A stretch of DNA of 57,920 nt. Origin: Sandaracinaceae bacterium. Lineage in GTDB: Bacteria; Myxococcota_A; Polyangia; Polyangiales; Sandaracinaceae. This document shows positions 16,454-24,604 of this stretch, piece after piece (within the stretch, counting starts at the first letter, position 1; the number at the start of each line of letters is the position of its first letter). Position numbers and translations under genes: made by a program. Under the pieces are notes generated by a model. The model saw only the letters and a program-made list of their open reading frames with translations. It did no database searches and was not told the DNA's origin. The stretch spans positions 1 to 57,920 of the forward strand of contig JAHBWG010000063.1 in assembly GCA_019637095.1 (NCBI GenBank). Direction: 5' to 3'.

Positions 16454-18907
16454 TCACGCGACGCGCCCGGTGACCCCGCCGGGCGGCAGCGGCGCCTGGT
16501 TGGGGCGCGAGGCGTCGCTCGGCGGCACGCGCAGCACGTAGCGCGCGGTGATCGCCGGGTCCGAGAACGCTCGCCCGAGCCAGAAGAGGTCGTGCTCGTC
16601 GACCTTGTCGATCGTGCGGATCGAGTGGCCCTCGATCGCGCGCAGGATGCGCTGGCGCGACGCGTCGATCGCGTCGCGCTTGGCCTCCCACGGCAGGCCG
16701 CCGATCTCGTCGTACATCAGCGTGACCTGGCCGCTGCGCAGCCGATCGAGGCCCTCGCGCACGACGATGCCCTCCTCCTCCGGGCTCACGCCCATGCCGG
16801 GGAAGAGGTAGAAGCCCTGGAAGCAGCCGATGAGATCGATCGCCTCGGCGAGCTCGTCGACGAGCGAGATCGTCAGATCGACGTCGGCCTCGGTCTCGTG
16901 GAAGTAGCCCGCGATCAGGTTCACGCGGTTCAGGATCCCGGCGGCGTGCGTCGCGCGGAGCGTGCCGACGATGTCCGCGCGCGTGAGGCCCTTCTTCATG
17001 CGCGTGAGCACGGCGTCGCTGCCCGACTCGGCGCCGAAGTTCAACAGCCGGCAGCCCGCCGCGTACATGAGCCGCGCGAGCTCCTCGTCGACGCCCGTCG
17101 GGCGGCAGGAGTCCGTCCACTGGAGGTCCGCCTTCGCGTCGATCAGGCGCTCGCAGAAGCGGCGCAGCCACTTCGGCCCGAGGTTGACGAGGTTGTTCAA
17201 GAAGACGAAGTCGCGCGCGCCGTGGCGCTCCGCGAGCGCGCACAGCTCGTCGACCGACTTCTCGGGCGCCTGGACGTCGAGGTGCTCCTTGGCCGAGCAG
17301 AACGTGCAGTCCGCGGTGCAGCCCTTCACGAACGCGTACGGCAGGTAGGAGAACGGCGCCGGCGGCGCGGCCGGCGCGAGCCCGTCTGCGGCGAGCGCGG
17401 CGAGGAGCGCGCGGCTCGGCGCGCGGCGGTAGCGCTCGAGCGGGATCCCGTCGAAGCTCGGCCGCGGCATCGCGTCGAGGTGCGAGCGCACGAGGCGGTT
17501 CTTGACGATCGAGGCGCCGTCGCGCGTCCACACGCCGGGGATGTCGCGCGCGTGGCGGTCCGCGTCGCCGTGGAGGCACGCGAGCGCGTACAGCGCCTCC
17601 TCACCGTCCCCGTCGACGACGTGGTCGAACGGCATCGAGGGCGCGAGCGCGCGATCGCCGTCGACCTGATCGCGCTCGCCGCCGAGCACGGTCGCCGCGC
17701 CGCGTCGCTCCTTCACGAGGCGCGCGAGGCACGACGCGAGGTTCATCTGGAAGTGGCCGAAGTAGTCGACGATGGAGAAGCCCACGAGCGCGCGCTCGGC
17801 GATCGCCGCGTCGAGCGCGGGCCAAATGGCCTCGAGCCGCGCCTCGAGGGCGGCGTCACCTTGCCCCGCGAGCCAGGCGTCGACGCGGGCGTCGTCGGTG
17901 AACGGCGAGAGGTCGTCCCCCGCGTGCAGCGCCTCGAGATCGGCGACGCGCGTCTCGAACCCGTAGCCGCGCGCGAACGCGGCGAGCCGCGCGATCGCGA
18001 GCGACGGCAGCATCAGCTCGTCGTAGCGGTTGCGGAAGCGAGGCACGTGGACGAGCGCGATCGACAGCGGCCGCGCGCTCAGGCGGCGCGGCGCGGCGTC
18101 GAGGGCCATCGACAAGTTGGCTTGCGATCGTCGCAGGGTCGCGAGGTCTCCGACGCGCGGCGGTCCGGCGAGCGCGTGCCGCGCGAGCGTGAGGTCCCAC
18201 GGCTGCGTGTCGAGCACCGGCTCGTGCTTGGTGAGCGGCGCGCTCACGTGGAGCGCGCCGCGCGCGCCGCGGAAGCGGGCGAGCAGCGTCCCGCGCCCGC
18301 AGCTCGCCTCGAGCTCCCATTCCTCGTCGCCGCGGATCTCTTCGTCGAGCTCGATCGCGATCGAGGCCCCGTCGTGCACGCAGCGCGCCTCGAGCCGCGG
18401 CGCCCGCCCCCCGATCAGGTGGGTGATCGCGAGCGTGGCGGTGCAGCCCGGGCGCGCGGTCTCCAGCGCCCGCCACAGCGGCGCGGCGAGCGCCTCGAGC
18501 GCCGCGCGCTCGCCCGCGTCGAGCGCCCAGCGCGCGCGGCCGTCGGCGTCGAACGGCGTGCGCCGCGACGCCGCGGGGCGCACCCGCCGGCCGCCGGGTC
18601 GCCGCGCGGTGAGGCGCCGCAGCGGGCCGAGCGCCTCCGCCTCGAGCCGCCCGACGAGCCCGGCCAGCGCGAGCGAGCCCATCGCCGGCCCACCCACCAC
18701 GAGCCGTGGGTGCGCGAGCAGCGCCTCGGGGAGCGCGCCGAGGAGCGCCTCGTCGACCCACACCGCGTCCGCGTCGTCCGCGCGCGCCGCCGCGTCGGGC
18801 GCGGCGAACGCGACCTGCACCGCCGGCCCCAGCGCGGCGAGCGCCGCGCGCAAATCGTCGTCAGGTCGAGCCACGGCGAGGAGCCGCCTCTCTCGGGGCG
18901 TGCGCAC
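16454..18907 (-). CDS. Cobalamin-binding-type radical SAM protein with degenerate Gfo/Idh/MocA-like N-terminus
   Basis: This 817-residue protein has three parts. Residues 1-250 resemble the worn-down Gfo/Idh/MocA region of its neighbour (DADAVWVDEALLGALPEALLAHPRLVV, then a sheet-rich stretch). Residues about 275-440 have the layout of an N-terminal B12-binding domain (IALVHVPRFRNRYDELMLPSLAIARLAAFARGYG; LVGFSIVDYFGHF; ATVLGGE). A radical SAM core follows with KGCTADCTFC (C530, C534, C537) and NFGAESGSDAVLTRMKKG. Such enzymes typically methylate or rearrange unreactive carbons. The classic DxHxxG cobalamin motif is not evident, so B12 use is uncertain. TACGCT lies 7 bases before the GTG start. 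It is probably part of locus A. Confidence 0.85.
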   Translation of the reverse strand: MRTPRERRLLAVARPDDDLRAALAALGPAVQVAFAAPDAAARADDADAVWVDEALLGALPEALLAHPRLVVGGPAMGSLALAGLVGRLEAEALGPLRRLTARRPGGRRVRPAASRRTPFDADGRARWALDAGERAALEALAAPLWRALETARPGCTATLAITHLIGGRAPRLEARCVHDGASIAIELDEEIRGDEEWELEASCGRGTLLARFRGARGALHVSAPLTKHEPVLDTQPWDLTLARHALAGPPRVGDLATLRRSQANLSMALDAAPRRLSARPLSIALVHVPRFRNRYDELMLPSLAIARLAAFARGYGFETRVADLEALHAGDDLSPFTDDARVDAWLAGQGDAALEARLEAIWPALDAAIAERALVGFSIVDYFGHFQMNLASCLARLVKERRGAATVLGGERDQVDGDRALAPSMPFDHVVDGDGEEALYALACLHGDADRHARDIPGVWTRDGASIVKNRLVRSHLDAMPRPSFDGIPLERYRRAPSRALLAALAADGLAPAAPPAPFSYLPYAFVKGCTADCTFCSAKEHLDVQAPEKSVDELCALAERHGARDFVFLNNLVNLGPKWLRRFCERLIDAKADLQWTDSCRPTGVDEELARLMYAAGCRLLNFGAESGSDAVLTRMKKGLTRADIVGTLRATHAAGILNRVNLIAGYFHETEADVDLTISLVDELAEAIDLIGCFQGFYLFPGMGVSPEEEGIVVREGLDRLRSGQVTLMYDEIGGLPWEAKRDAIDASRQRILRAIEGHSIRTIDKVDEHDLFWLGRAFSDPAITARYVLRVPPSDASRPNQAPLPPGGVTGRVA

Positions 18908-18914
18908 GTCCCCG

Positions 18915-18920
18915 AGCGTA
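18915..18920 (-). promoter_or_regulatory. -10-like TACGCT box before B12 radical SAM gene
   Basis: TACGCT then CGGGGAC then GTG on the minus strand. The box and spacer nearly match those of the other B12 radical SAM gene (TACCCT, CGGGGTC, ATG at 40948), so the two may share an initiation region type. Confidence 0.45.
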
Positions 18921-18979
18921 GCGAGGATCGCGCGGCTCGACAGCGTCTGGACGGCGAGAGATCCGCGCTCGACCGTCTC

Positions 18980-19048
18980 CGTTCACGGATGGTATTTGGG
19001 AAATTTTTTTCGCTGAATGGATTTGTGGGCGGTGATAGCGTCCTCGCC
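18980..19048 (+). promoter_or_regulatory. AT-rich upstream region with TAGCGT box
   Basis: This is one of the few AT-rich stretches in the window, including a run of seven T at about 19007. TAGCGT at 19036-19041 lies 7 bases before the ATG at 19049. The segment is the likely promoter of the disintegrin-repeat gene. Confidence 0.4.
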
Positions 19049-22000
19049 ATGCGCAACGCACTCATCGGCTCTGCGAGCCTCTCCATCGTCCTCGGGCTCG
19101 CCGCGCCGACGTTCGCGCAGACGACCCTCCTCAGCCAGAACTTCGAGACGTTCACCGGGGCCGGGTTCGCGCCCTCGCCGTCCGCGGGGCAGCTCGACTC
19201 CAACGTCTACCGCGTCACCGGCGCCACGGACGGGACCGGCACCTTCGGCGGGACCCACACTTCGGGCGACTTCGCGCGAGGCCTGAGCGGCGGCGGCGGA
19301 GCCATCACCACGGGTGGTGTCTATGCTTGGGAGACCGGATCCGGCAACGAGGCCTGGGGAGTGCAGCCGACCAACGACGACTTCACTCCAGGCACTCTGG
19401 AAGTCCGCGTGCGCAACGCGACGGGAGCGCCGGTCCAGTGCCTCTCGATCAGCTACGACATCTGGGTCCGCAACAACGCGACAGCGGGGACGCAGACCCG
19501 ACAGAACACGTTCAACCTCGTCTACGTCAATCCCGCGACGGGCAGCGGCACCGTCGCGACCACGGCGACCTACACCAGCCCGGTCGCTGGGCCGTCATCG
19601 TGGACCCAGGTCGCGCGGAGCGTCACTCTCACGCTCGCCGACGCAATCCCCACGACCGGCAACAACTACATCGACCTCATCTGGCAGACAGGCAACGGTG
19701 GAGGATCCGGGGTACACGACAAGCTGGGCCTCGACAACCTCCTCGTGCAGGCGGTCGCGTGTCCGTGCGGCGACGGCACGGTCCAGGCGGGGGAGCAGTG
19801 CGACCTCGGCGCGGCCAACGGGACCGCGGGCTCGTGCTGCACCTCGTCCTGCACCTTCCGCCCGATGGGTCAGACCTGCCGCGCCGCGGCGGGCGTGTGC
19901 GACGTCGCGGAGACGTGCACCGGCAGCACCGCCGCGTGCCCGGCGGACGTGGTCCAGCCGAGCAGCTTCGAGTGCCGCGCGTCAGCGGGTGACTGCGACC
20001 CCGCGGAGTTCTGCGGTGGAGGCGCCGGAAACGTCGACTGCCCGGCGGACGCGGTGCGGCCGTCGAGCCACGTGTGCCGCGCGTCGGCGGGTGACTGCGA
20101 CGTCGCCGAGACGTGCGGCGGCGGCGCCGGCGACGTGAGCTGCCCGGCGGACGGGTTCGCCGCGATGACGGTGCCTTGCCGCACCTCTGCAGGCGTCTGC
20201 GACGTGACCGAGTTCTGCCCCGGCAACGCGGCGGCGTGCCCCGCGGACGGGTTCTTGCCGAGCTCGATGCAGTGCCGCGGCGCCGCCGGCGTGTGCGACG
20301 CGGCGGAGTTCTGCAGCGGGTCAGGAGCGGCGTGTCCGCCGGACGCGGTGCTCCCGAGCACCGAGGTCTGCCGCCCGTCCGCGGGGCCCTGTGACGTCGC
20401 CGAGTCCTGCGGGGGCGGCGCCGGGCAGGTGAACTGCCCGGCCGACGGATTCCAGCCGACCTCCCTCGTGTGCCGCCCGTCGGCGGGCGTCTGCGACACC
20501 GCCGAGTCCTGCCCCGGCAACGCGGCGGCGTGCCCCGCGGACTCGTTCCTGCCGAGCTCGACGCAGTGTCGCGCCTCCGCGGGGGTCTGCGATCCCGCCG
20601 AGTTCTGTTCCGGGAGCGCTGCGGCGTGTCCGGCGAACGCGTTCTCGCCGAGCTCCACCGTCTGCCGCGCGGCGGCGGACGTCTGCGACGCCGAGGAGAC
20701 GTGCACCGGCACGACGGCGGCGTGTCCGGCGAACGGCTTCCTGCCGACCACGACGATCTGTCGATTCGCGGCGGGCGTCTGCGACGAGCCCGAGTTCTGC
20801 AGCGGTACGGGCATCGCGTGTCCGGCCGACGCCAGGTATCCGAGCGGGACGGTCTGCCGGGTGGCGGTCGGTCCGTGCGACGCGGTCGAGGCGTGTGACG
20901 GAACGAACCCAGCGTGTCCGGCGGACGGGTTCCTGCCCGCGACCGAGGTGTGCCGTCCGGCCATGGGCGCGTGCGACGCGGCCGAGTCGTGCACCGGGGC
21001 GAGCGCCTCCTGCCCGGCCGACGCGTTCGCGCCGGCGATGACCGAGTGCCGCGCCTCGACGGGGCCGTGCGACGCGGCGGAGTCGTGCTCGGGGGCCAGC
21101 GCGAGCTGCCCGGCGGACATGGTCGCGGCGGACGGCACCGCGTGCGGGGACGGCCTCGTCTGCAACGGCGACGAGGTCTGTCGCACGGGCATGTGCAGCG
21201 CGGGCATGGCCCCGAGCTGCTCGGACGGCAACGCGTGCACGGCCGACGCGTGCGCCGAGCCGGGCGGCTGCGAGTCGACGCGGATCCCCGGGTGCTGCAA
21301 CGTCGACGGGGACTGCAACGACATGGACGTGTGCACCGCGGACGTGTGCAGTGGGCCCGGCGGGACGTGCGCGGCGAACCCGATCAGCAACTGCTGCCTC
21401 ACCGACGCGGACTGCGACGACGGCAACGCGTGCACGGGCGATCTCTGCGACGTGGCGACGAACCGCTGCGTGCGCACGCCGGTGCCGGGCTGCTGTGAGA
21501 CCGACGCGGACTGCAGCGACGGCAACGCGTGCACGACCGACACGTGCGACGCGACCACCGGCGCGTGCGCGCACGCGGACGTGCCCGGCTGCTGCGTGAC
21601 CGACGGCGACTGCGACGACTCGAACCGCTGCACGCGCGACTCGTGCGGGGCGTCGATGACGTGCTCGAACGAGATGCTCGCGGGCTGCTGCGTGACCGAC
21701 GCGGACTGCGACGACGGCGACGAGTGCACGACCGACACCTGCGACGCCGACACCGCGGCGTGCAGCTCGACGCCGATCGCGGGCTGCGGGATCCCGGACG
21801 GTGGCGTGATGGACGACGCCGGCGTGATCGACGGCGACGGCGGCATGATGGGCGCCGACGGCGGCATGATGGGCACCGACGGCGGCACCGGCGCCGACGC
21901 CGGCGGCATGGGCCTGGACTCGTCCATCCCGGGGCTCGACGCGGGCGGCACGCCGGACCCGGTGGAGGGCGGCTGCTCGTGCCGCACGACGCAGCCGAGC

Positions 22001-22072
22001 CGGCTGCCCCTCGGCGGCGCGCTCTTCGCGGTCGTCGCGCTGTTCCTCGGTGCGCGGCGCCGTCGCCGCTGA
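19049..22072 (+). CDS. Secreted disintegrin-like Cys-rich repeat protein with MYXO-CTERM-type tail
   Basis: This 1007-residue protein has a signal peptide (SASLSIVLGLAAPTFA, cleaved near 24) and a beta-sandwich-like domain to about 235. Thirteen repeats of about 32 residues follow, of the form CRxSAGVCDxAExCxGxxAACPADxxxPS, as in disintegrin-type repeats. About six CxxDxDCxDxxxCTxDxC repeats come next, then a Gly/Met/Asp linker. It ends GGCSCRTT, a hydrophobic helix (GALFAVVALFLGA) and five Arg, which is the MYXO-CTERM sorting-signal layout. The protein should be surface anchored after processing at the Cys. The first domain uses less extreme GC codons than the repeats. The binding target is unknown; adhesion or predation is a guess. 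Confidence 0.88.
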   Translation: MRNALIGSASLSIVLGLAAPTFAQTTLLSQNFETFTGAGFAPSPSAGQLDSNVYRVTGATDGTGTFGGTHTSGDFARGLSGGGGAITTGGVYAWETGSGNEAWGVQPTNDDFTPGTLEVRVRNATGAPVQCLSISYDIWVRNNATAGTQTRQNTFNLVYVNPATGSGTVATTATYTSPVAGPSSWTQVARSVTLTLADAIPTTGNNYIDLIWQTGNGGGSGVHDKLGLDNLLVQAVACPCGDGTVQAGEQCDLGAANGTAGSCCTSSCTFRPMGQTCRAAAGVCDVAETCTGSTAACPADVVQPSSFECRASAGDCDPAEFCGGGAGNVDCPADAVRPSSHVCRASAGDCDVAETCGGGAGDVSCPADGFAAMTVPCRTSAGVCDVTEFCPGNAAACPADGFLPSSMQCRGAAGVCDAAEFCSGSGAACPPDAVLPSTEVCRPSAGPCDVAESCGGGAGQVNCPADGFQPTSLVCRPSAGVCDTAESCPGNAAACPADSFLPSSTQCRASAGVCDPAEFCSGSAAACPANAFSPSSTVCRAAADVCDAEETCTGTTAACPANGFLPTTTICRFAAGVCDEPEFCSGTGIACPADARYPSGTVCRVAVGPCDAVEACDGTNPACPADGFLPATEVCRPAMGACDAAESCTGASASCPADAFAPAMTECRASTGPCDAAESCSGASASCPADMVAADGTACGDGLVCNGDEVCRTGMCSAGMAPSCSDGNACTADACAEPGGCESTRIPGCCNVDGDCNDMDVCTADVCSGPGGTCAANPISNCCLTDADCDDGNACTGDLCDVATNRCVRTPVPGCCETDADCSDGNACTTDTCDATTGACAHADVPGCCVTDGDCDDSNRCTRDSCGASMTCSNEMLAGCCVTDADCDDGDECTTDTCDADTAACSSTPIAGCGIPDGGVMDDAGVIDGDGGMMGADGGMMGTDGGTGADAGGMGLDSSIPGLDAGGTPDPVEGGCSCRTTQPSRLPLGGALFAVVALFLGARRRRR

Positions 22073-22100
22073 GCCGCTCGAGTGCTACGGGAGGCGGCAT

Positions 22101-23060
22101 ATGCGCCGCCGCCTTCCGTACGCGCTCGTCCTCTCGTGCTCCATCGCCTGCTCCGGGCCCGAGGGCGTCGACGCGGGCGCGGGAGCGGGCACCGACGCGG
22201 CGCTCCTCGACGCCGCGCGGGACGACGCGGGTCCGCCCATGGTCGAGGCGTTCGCCGCGCTCGGCGCGAACGCCGAGGGCATCGCGCTCGGGACGAGCGC
22301 TGCGGGGGCGCCCGCGCTCTACGTGACGACGCGCGATGGCCGGCTCGCGCGCATCGGCGCCGACGGCACCGTCGAGACGCACGCGACGGTCGCCGACCCG
22401 CTCGGCGTCGCGGTGCGCGCGGACGGTGACCTGCTCGTGTGCGGCAAGGACGCGGGCGGCGCGGCCGTCCTGTTCCTGGTCACCCGCAGCGGCGCGGTGA
22501 GCACGCACGTCGCGGCGGGCCCGGGTGGCGTGCCGTTCGGCCTCACGAACTTCGTCGCGATCGCGCCCGACGACTCGATCGTCTTCTCCGACAGCATGGC
22601 CAACCGCGTCTTTCGCGCCGACGCGGACGGCTCGAACGTCGCGCTCGTCACCGACGCGATCACGTACCCCAACGGGCTCGCGTTCGCGCCGGACGGCGCG
22701 ACCCTCTTCGTCGCGTCGTGGGACGACGAGACCGTCCACGCCCTCGCGTTCGACCGCGCGAGCGGCACCTACGGCGCGCCGTCTCCGTCGATCGAGGGCG
22801 TCGCCAACGTCGACGGCGTGGTCGCGGCGACCGACGGGACGCTCGTGCTCGTGACGAGCTCGCGCGGGATCCTCACCGCGACGCCGGGCTCGGACGAGAC
22901 GGCGACGCTCGCGCCGACCCGCGCGATCACGCTGCCCGCCAACGGCATCTTCGGCGACGAGGCCTTCGGGGCGACGGATCTGTTCATCGCCTCGCTCGGT
23001 CAGCCGGACGTCATCCGCGTGCGCACGAGCCTGCGGGGCGTCGCGCTGCCCGTGCGATGA
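22101..23060 (+). CDS. SMP-30/gluconolactonase-like beta-propeller lipoprotein
   Basis: The ATG at 22101 is preceded by GGGAGG and gives 319 residues. It has an Arg-rich start, a hydrophobic core and an SIAC lipobox near residue 16, then an Asp/Ala linker. The rest is a six-bladed-propeller-like sequence with segments such as DPLGVAVRADGDLLVCG, NFVAIAPDDSIVFSDSMANRVFRADADG and YPNGLAFAPDGATLFVASWDDETV, typical of the SMP-30 / gluconolaconase / LRE-like group. Substrate specificity cannot be read. It is predicted to be an envelope protein. The next gene follows with little or no gap. Confidence 0.85.
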   Translation: MRRRLPYALVLSCSIACSGPEGVDAGAGAGTDAALLDAARDDAGPPMVEAFAALGANAEGIALGTSAAGAPALYVTTRDGRLARIGADGTVETHATVADPLGVAVRADGDLLVCGKDAGGAAVLFLVTRSGAVSTHVAAGPGGVPFGLTNFVAIAPDDSIVFSDSMANRVFRADADGSNVALVTDAITYPNGLAFAPDGATLFVASWDDETVHALAFDRASGTYGAPSPSIEGVANVDGVVAATDGTLVLVTSSRGILTATPGSDETATLAPTRAITLPANGIFGDEAFGATDLFIASLGQPDVIRVRTSLRGVALPVR

Positions 23061-23125
23061 AGGTCGCGAGGCGTGGACGGCGGCGACGTGGAGCGCCGAC
23101 ACACGCGCCGCGCGGCGTGGTAGTC

Positions 23126-23782
23126 ATGGCCTCGATGCGCGGGCTGTGGGCGGCGATCTGGGTGCTCGGGCTCGCGTCGAGCGCCGCACAGGCGCAAGAC
23201 GTCGTGCACCGCTACGAGCCGGGGGAGGCGCGCGGGCTCTACTTCGGGGGCTACGTCATCTCCCCGATCTACGCGATGCCGATCGAGCGCGGCGGCGGCG
23301 CGCGCGATCCGCTCGGGCCGGGGGCGGGCGCGGGGCTGCACCTGCGGATCGGCTACGAGCTGCCGGCGGGCTTCTCGGTCGAGCTCTACGGGGGCTTCGG
23401 GTTCAGCGAGGTCGCCGCGGTGCCCATGGAGGATCCCATGCGCGCGCGCGTCCTGACCCAGGGCGAGCTCGGGCTCGGCCTGCGCTACGACATCTCGACC
23501 GGGACGCCGATCGTGCCGTTCGCGCGGCTCGGCGCGGGGATGCGCCTCTACTTCTCGACGTGGGGCCGCGACGGGGCGCCGCTCTCGGCTGTCCTCCCCG
23601 CGGTCGGCGCGGCGCTCGGCGTGCGGCTCGCGCTCGCCCCGTTCTTCGGGATCGAGCTCGGCGCGCTCGCCGACTACACGATCGCGGTCGACGCGTTCGA
23701 CGCGGGGTTCCTCTCGATCGCGCCGTTCCTCGGGGTGACGCTCTACCTCTTCGACGAGACGGATCGGCTCACCGCGCCGTAG
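23126..23782 (+). CDS. Predicted outer-membrane beta-barrel protein
   Basis: The ATG at 23126 gives 218 residues beginning with a standard signal peptide (GLWAAIWVLGLASSAAQAQ). The mature protein alternates hydrophobic and polar residues in strands rich in Gly, Tyr and Phe (GLHLRIGYELPAGFSVELYGGFGF, LGLGLRYDI, FLGVTLYLFDETD), as in small outer-membrane barrels. An earlier ATG at 23057 overlaps the upstream stop and would add an Arg-rich 23-residue extension; I consider it less likely. It converges on the FHA gene, overlapping by 14 bases. Function unknown. Confidence 0.75.
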   Translation: MASMRGLWAAIWVLGLASSAAQAQDVVHRYEPGEARGLYFGGYVISPIYAMPIERGGGARDPLGPGAGAGLHLRIGYELPAGFSVELYGGFGFSEVAAVPMEDPMRARVLTQGELGLGLRYDISTGTPIVPFARLGAGMRLYFSTWGRDGAPLSAVLPAVGAALGVRLALAPFFGIELGALADYTIAVDAFDAGFLSIAPFLGVTLYLFDETDRLTAP

Positions 23783-24533
23783 CCGCGAGCGGCGCGAGCA
23801 GCGGGGCCGAGCGATCCCTGGCGTCGGCGCGCGCCATCGCGAGGTACGCGGCGAGCCCGGACGCCGACGGCGCGAGGCGCGCGCCGAGCTCGGCGACGCG
23901 CGCGGCGCGACGCGCGTCGATCGGGCGCGCGGCCGTCACGCAGAGGTCGAGCAGGCGCTCGATCCAGACGGGCTCCTGCGAGGCGGCGGCGAGCTCGATC
24001 GCCAGATCGACCGCGTCGTCGAGCACGGCGGGCTCGACGACGCCGCCACGCGCGAGCATGCCGCGCAGCGCGACGAGCAGGTTGCGCGCGCTCGTCTCGG
24101 CGCTCGTCAGGTCGCCTACGCCGAGCGCGGTCCTCGCGGAGCCTCCGAGCAGCGCGGGGAGGCTCCCCGTGGCGGTCACGTCGTCCCACGAGGTCTGGCG
24201 GTCGGGCGTGCCGGCGAGCTGCGAACGCGCGCGCGGCTCGTGGACCTGCTGGACGACGGTCAGCGGCGTGCGGCCGGCGGTCACGTGGTCGCCGTGGTGG
24301 AGCTCTTGTGAGCCGCGGACCGGGAGGCCGTTCACGAGCACGCCGTTGCGGCTGCCGAGGTCCTCCGCGACGAGCGCGCCGTCCGAGAGCGTGAGCCGCA
24401 GGTGCTCGCGGGAGGCGAGCTCGTCGTCGAGGACGATGTCGCACGAGGTGCCGCGGCCGACGAGGAGGGACTGGCCTTCCACGATCTCGACGCTCCGGGC
24501 GCCGTGCGAGAGGAACGTTCGGACGTGCCGCAC
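23769..24533 (-). CDS. FHA-domain protein
   Basis: The GTG at 24533 gives 254 residues. Residues about 20-90 form a forkhead-associated domain: LLVGRGTSCDIVLDD, SREHLRL and DLGSRNGVLVNGLPV contain the G-R, S-x-x-H and N-G signatures used to bind phosphothreonine. The remaining about 150 residues are predicted helical (LLVALRGMLARGGVVEPAVLDDAVDLAIELAAA, RRAARVAELGARLAPSASGLAAYLAMARADARD) with no catalytic motif. It probably reads the phosphorylation state set by one of the window's kinases. TACCCT lies 6 bases before the start and there is no ribosome binding site. Confidence 0.9.
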   Translation of the reverse strand: MRHVRTFLSHGARSVEIVEGQSLLVGRGTSCDIVLDDELASREHLRLTLSDGALVAEDLGSRNGVLVNGLPVRGSQELHHGDHVTAGRTPLTVVQQVHEPRARSQLAGTPDRQTSWDDVTATGSLPALLGGSARTALGVGDLTSAETSARNLLVALRGMLARGGVVEPAVLDDAVDLAIELAAASQEPVWIERLLDLCVTAARPIDARRAARVAELGARLAPSASGLAAYLAMARADARDRSAPLLAPLAATAR

Positions 24534-24539
24534 GAGGCC

Positions 24540-24545
24540 AGGGTA
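24540..24545 (-). promoter_or_regulatory. -10-like TACCCT box before FHA gene
   Basis: TACCCT, 6 bases (GGCCTC), then the GTG start on the minus strand; another leaderless-type arrangement. Confidence 0.4.
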
Positions 24546-24604
24546 GCAGCCGCGCCCGCGAGGCGAGAGCCCGAGCGAGGGCGCCCTCACCTCGCGCGCG
24601 TGGG

